DNA from: Neptunomonas phycophila
Lineage (GTDB): Bacteria; Pseudomonadota; Gammaproteobacteria; Pseudomonadales; Balneatricaceae
NCBI RefSeq assembly: GCF_001922575.1
Contig: NZ_MRCI01000001.1
Coordinates: forward strand, 930,001-994,000
Length of the DNA: 64,000 bases
Direction: 5' to 3'
This document shows, piece by piece, positions 61,465-64,000 of the stretch. Position 1 is the first letter of the stretch. Every line of letters starts with the position of its first letter. Below the pieces are notes generated by a model. That model was not told where the DNA came from, made no database searches, and worked only from the letters and a program-made list of their open reading frames with translations. Made by a program: the position numbers and the translations under genes.

Positions 61465-62862
61465 TCAAAGGCCCTCGCTCTTTATTTGAACGACAGAGTG
61501 CTCACTATCATCGTTGTCTATTTGAATAGATAAGTCTTTAAGCATCTCTAAGGCGTCATCGAACTCAAAGTCTGCGAAGGCACTTGCTATATTTTTAGCG
61601 CTATTCATGTACTTTGACGGCGCTTTTAGTAAGAACTTTTCTATGAGTTGATCGTTAATTTCTCCGCTTTCAGCATGTTTCAGCAAGCTAGAAAGGGAGG
61701 GAGTAAATTCGGCTATGTCAGCATCTTCCTTGGAGGCTTTAATATCGGTTTCGATAGAATCACATAATTGAATTAATTCGGCTTTAAAACGTGCGAACTC
61801 ATGTTTGATAGTAGGTAGCATCAATTGGGCGGCTTCAATATCAGTTTGCTGAGCTGCTGATTCTAATTCAGCAAAGCGGCTCGATATAAAAGGTAGCGCA
61901 AGGTTGCCTGATACTCCTTTGAGGGCGTGTGTATGGTGTTTTAGAGCATCAAAGTCAGCTTCCTCAATTAACTGTTCTGTCTTTTTAAGGTGGTCTTCAT
62001 TCTGCTTTGCAAATTTGGTTAACTCCTGAGTATACAGCGATATATCACCCCAGAGACTTAAGCCTTTGTCATGCTGTATGGCCGCTTGCTTGTCGGTAGG
62101 AGGGGGGGCTGGTGTCGAAGGTGGAGTTAAGTACAGACCAGTAACACGTGCGATCTCTGCATTGAGTAGATCGATATTAATGGGCTTGGTTGCGAATCCA
62201 GTCATGCCGGCCTCGTAGGCCGCTATTTTATCTTCATTTAACACGCTGGCTGTTAAGGCAATAATTGGAATAGGATCGGCTTCATGCGCTTTCTCATACG
62301 CTCGGATGCTCATCGAGGCTGTTAAACCATCCATGTTAGGCATTTGCACATCCATAAGGACAACATCAAATTTCCCTTTTTTTACGGCCTCTACTGCTTC
62401 TAAACCATCAGATACCGAGGTCACTGTATGGCCTTGGCGCGTCATAATAATGGTTAGTAGCTCTATGTTTTGAGGGATGTCATCAGCCGCTAGGATGTGA
62501 AGAGGGGGTAAGTTGTATGCAGAAAGTACCTGTTTGGTGTCGGTTACTTTTCCAGAGGCAAGCGGTAATGCAAAGCTAAAGGTACTTCCTTTGCCTACCG
62601 AGCTTTCAGCATAAATCTTGCCGCCCATTAGTTCAACTAGCTGCTTACTAATGGTTGTGCCTAATCCTGTTCCGCCAAAGCGACGACTCATGGAGGCGTC
62701 TGCTTGTGTAAATGGATCAAAAATAGCGTCGATACGATCTTGGGATATGCCGATACCTGTATCTGTTATATCAAAACACACTTCACCATTGGGGCTTAAA
62801 TATATGTTTAAGTCTACACTGCCTTCATCAGTAAATTTTAGTGCATTCCCAATTAAGTTCAT
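61465..62862 (-). CDS. Hybrid histidine kinase, C-terminal part (ATPase, receiver, Hpt), frameshifted from its N-terminal part
   Basis: This 465-residue piece starts inside the HATPase domain at MNLIGNALKFTDEG and continues with DTGIGISQDRIDAIFDPFTQADASMSRRFGGTGLGT, a receiver domain (FDVVLMDVQMPNMDGL, about 130-250) and an Hpt domain (HHTHALKGVSGNLALP, about 310). The preceding frame ends in TGA overlapping this ATG. The missing N-box half (DPDRIRQVL) is present in the DNA upstream but in a different frame, so a one-base shift separates the two halves of one kinase. Confidence 0.85.
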   Translation of the reverse strand: MNLIGNALKFTDEGSVDLNIYLSPNGEVCFDITDTGIGISQDRIDAIFDPFTQADASMSRRFGGTGLGTTISKQLVELMGGKIYAESSVGKGSTFSFALPLASGKVTDTKQVLSAYNLPPLHILAADDIPQNIELLTIIMTRQGHTVTSVSDGLEAVEAVKKGKFDVVLMDVQMPNMDGLTASMSIRAYEKAHEADPIPIIALTASVLNEDKIAAYEAGMTGFATKPINIDLLNAEIARVTGLYLTPPSTPAPPPTDKQAAIQHDKGLSLWGDISLYTQELTKFAKQNEDHLKKTEQLIEEADFDALKHHTHALKGVSGNLALPFISSRFAELESAAQQTDIEAAQLMLPTIKHEFARFKAELIQLCDSIETDIKASKEDADIAEFTPSLSSLLKHAESGEINDQLIEKFLLKAPSKYMNSAKNIASAFADFEFDDALEMLKDLSIQIDNDDSEHSVVQIKSEGL

Positions 62863-64000
62863 GAGTACCTGTCTGATTCTATCAGGGCCCCTCGGTAATA
62901 AGTTTTCACTTCTTTTTCAATATGAAAATTCAGTGCGAGCTTTTTACTTCTGGCTTGTATCCACAGCGTAGAAATAACGATATCTACCAGCTCATATAGT
63001 GAAAAATCCGTTTCTTCTAAATCGAGTTTGCCTTTTTCAAGCTTGGCGCTATCAAGAATGTCGTTGAGTAGGTGCAATAAAGATTTGGCCGCGCTGCTGA
63101 TACTATTGAGGTATTTGCTTTGTTCGATTTGTAGCGGGGTATCAGATAATATATCGCTAAAGCCTATAATAGCGTTCATAGGAGTGCGAATTTCATGGCT
63201 CATGTTAGCCATAAAGGAGGCCTTGGCCTCGGCTGCCGCTTCTGCTTTTATTTTGGCTTCGCGTAATATTTCTTCCATTTGACGACGTTCGCTAATATCG
63301 AATAGAAGACCGTCGATCCATTCGGGCTCGCCCGACTCATCCATATGAATTGTACCGCGGTCTAAGAGCCATAGAATGTGTCCCTTTCGATGGCGGATGC
63401 GGTATTCGACTGTATAGGTACGCTCTATTTGCGGAGAGGCTACGGCTGCAATAGCTAGGTTCATGTCATCAGGATGAATGATGTCTGAAAAATGTATTTC
63501 TCCATTGATGAATGCACTAACAGGCCAGCCTGTTAATACTTCAACTGCCTCGTTGACAAAAAGCATCGACCAGTTTTCATCAAGCGAACAGCGAAAAGCG
63601 ACTCCAGGCATGTTGTTCATCAGCGAGCTGAGTTGCGCTTCGTTTTGACGTAGCTCTTTTTCAATCTGGTGACGATGTGATATGTCAGTTACAAAACCCA
63701 CATAGCGTTGGGAGCCATCATTTAGCGTGATTTCTCCAACACTTAACTTGATAGGGATCAAGGCTCCACTGATATGTTGGGCCATGAGTTCTGTTTCGGA
63801 ACCGATTAAGCTGGTTTTTCGATCATTCTTGCATTGAAGTAAGGATACGCCGTTATGTTTCTGCTCTGACGTAGGTAGGAGCACCTTGACAGGCTTGCCG
63901 AGAATAGCAGAGAGCTTCCAACCAAAAATTCTTTCAGCTGCTGGGTTGAAGTCTTGCACGATACCTGAATCATTGATGGTAATAATGCCATCAACGGCTG
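62859..64000 (-). CDS. Hybrid histidine kinase, N-terminal part (PAS, PAS, HisKA), partial at the right edge
   Basis: The frame is open to the right edge, so the true start is outside the window. It reads two PAS domains (the first from DSGIVQDFNPAAERIFGWKLSAILGKPV; the second around LSSLMNNMPGVAFRCSLDENW) and the HisKA box ASFMANMSHEIRTPMNAIIGFSDIL with the phospho-accepting His. It ends YYRGALIESDRYS just where the ATPase N box should start, because of a one-base shift at 62885-62891. The receiver/Hpt continuation is the adjoining piece. Confidence 0.85.
   Translation of the reverse strand, partial: AVDGIITINDSGIVQDFNPAAERIFGWKLSAILGKPVKVLLPTSEQKHNGVSLLQCKNDRKTSLIGSETELMAQHISGALIPIKLSVGEITLNDGSQRYVGFVTDISHRHQIEKELRQNEAQLSSLMNNMPGVAFRCSLDENWSMLFVNEAVEVLTGWPVSAFINGEIHFSDIIHPDDMNLAIAAVASPQIERTYTVEYRIRHRKGHILWLLDRGTIHMDESGEPEWIDGLLFDISERRQMEEILREAKIKAEAAAEAKASFMANMSHEIRTPMNAIIGFSDILSDTPLQIEQSKYLNSISSAAKSLLHLLNDILDSAKLEKGKLDLEETDFSLYELVDIVISTLWIQARSKKLALNFHIEKEVKTYYRGALIESDRYS

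Noticed and set aside
62885-62891. Programmed -1 ribosomal frameshift in the hybrid kinase
   Set aside because: The GGGGCCC run is not placed in frame as a slippery X-XXY-YYZ heptamer (zero frame reads GGG GCC), and I see no clear stimulatory pseudoknot. An indel or sequencing error is simpler.

Overview
The window looks like the chromosome of a marine-type gammaproteobacterium, probably near the Oceanospirillales (Marinomonas/Neptunomonas/Marinobacterium-like). The basis is mid-range GC by eye, two tripartite TRAP transporters, a two-subunit pyruvate carboxylase with a LysR regulator, a pobR-pobA aromatic gene pair, an SQOR-type sulfide oxidation locus and dbpA/speD/yceI housekeeping genes. 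This placement is inferred from gene content only. No rRNA, tRNA, insertion sequence, prophage or CRISPR array is visible.

Layout. 1-2.6 kb: end of a TRAP transporter operon followed by a VanX/DdpX-like D-Ala-D-Ala dipeptidase. 2.7-4.8 kb: divergent LysR/VOC pair and an exported MsrA. 5.0-12.0 kb: complete RND efflux operon (minus strand) and a TetR gene facing away from it, with two near-identical operator-like sites flanking a sigma-70-like promoter. 12.2-19.8 kb: an AraC regulator, then a tightly overlapping minus-strand operon encoding a FbpA/AfuA-type ABC importer plus three hydrolases (beta-CASP-like MBL protein, histidine phosphatase, PNKP-like HAD phosphatase), with a divergent DeoR regulator and two identical operator-like repeats. 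This cluster is the best candidate for an undescribed system. 19.9-25.1 kb: SDR and flavin monooxygenase with a predicted sigma-54 promoter, three palindromic upstream sites and a divergent AcoR-type activator. 25.1-31.3 kb: AroE-like dehydrogenase, PycR-like LysR, pycA, pycB and beta-carbonic anhydrase.

31.5-38.9 kb: a small HExxH protein, a GGDEF/EAL protein, a PhoD-like phosphatase, dbpA and a YceI protein. 38.9-47.5 kb: a polar amino-acid ABC importer, an RpiR regulator divergent from a BCCT transporter, and a cNMP/CBS/DUF294 protein coupled to a DEDDh exonuclease. 47.5-52.5 kb: sulfide oxidation locus (SulP transporter, DUF442-SQR fusion, persulfide-dioxygenase-like MBL protein, divergent rhodanese). 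52.5-54.6 kb: RES/Xre toxin-antitoxin pair and speD. 54.8-60.3 kb: pobR, pobA and a second TRAP transporter, probably for aromatic acids. 60.4-64 kb: an HD-GYP response regulator and a hybrid histidine kinase whose frame is broken inside the ATPase domain; the kinase runs off the right edge.

All functional names come from reading motifs in the translated sequence; no database search was run. Several start codons were placed on Shine-Dalgarno sequences or stop/start overlaps rather than on the longest open frame.
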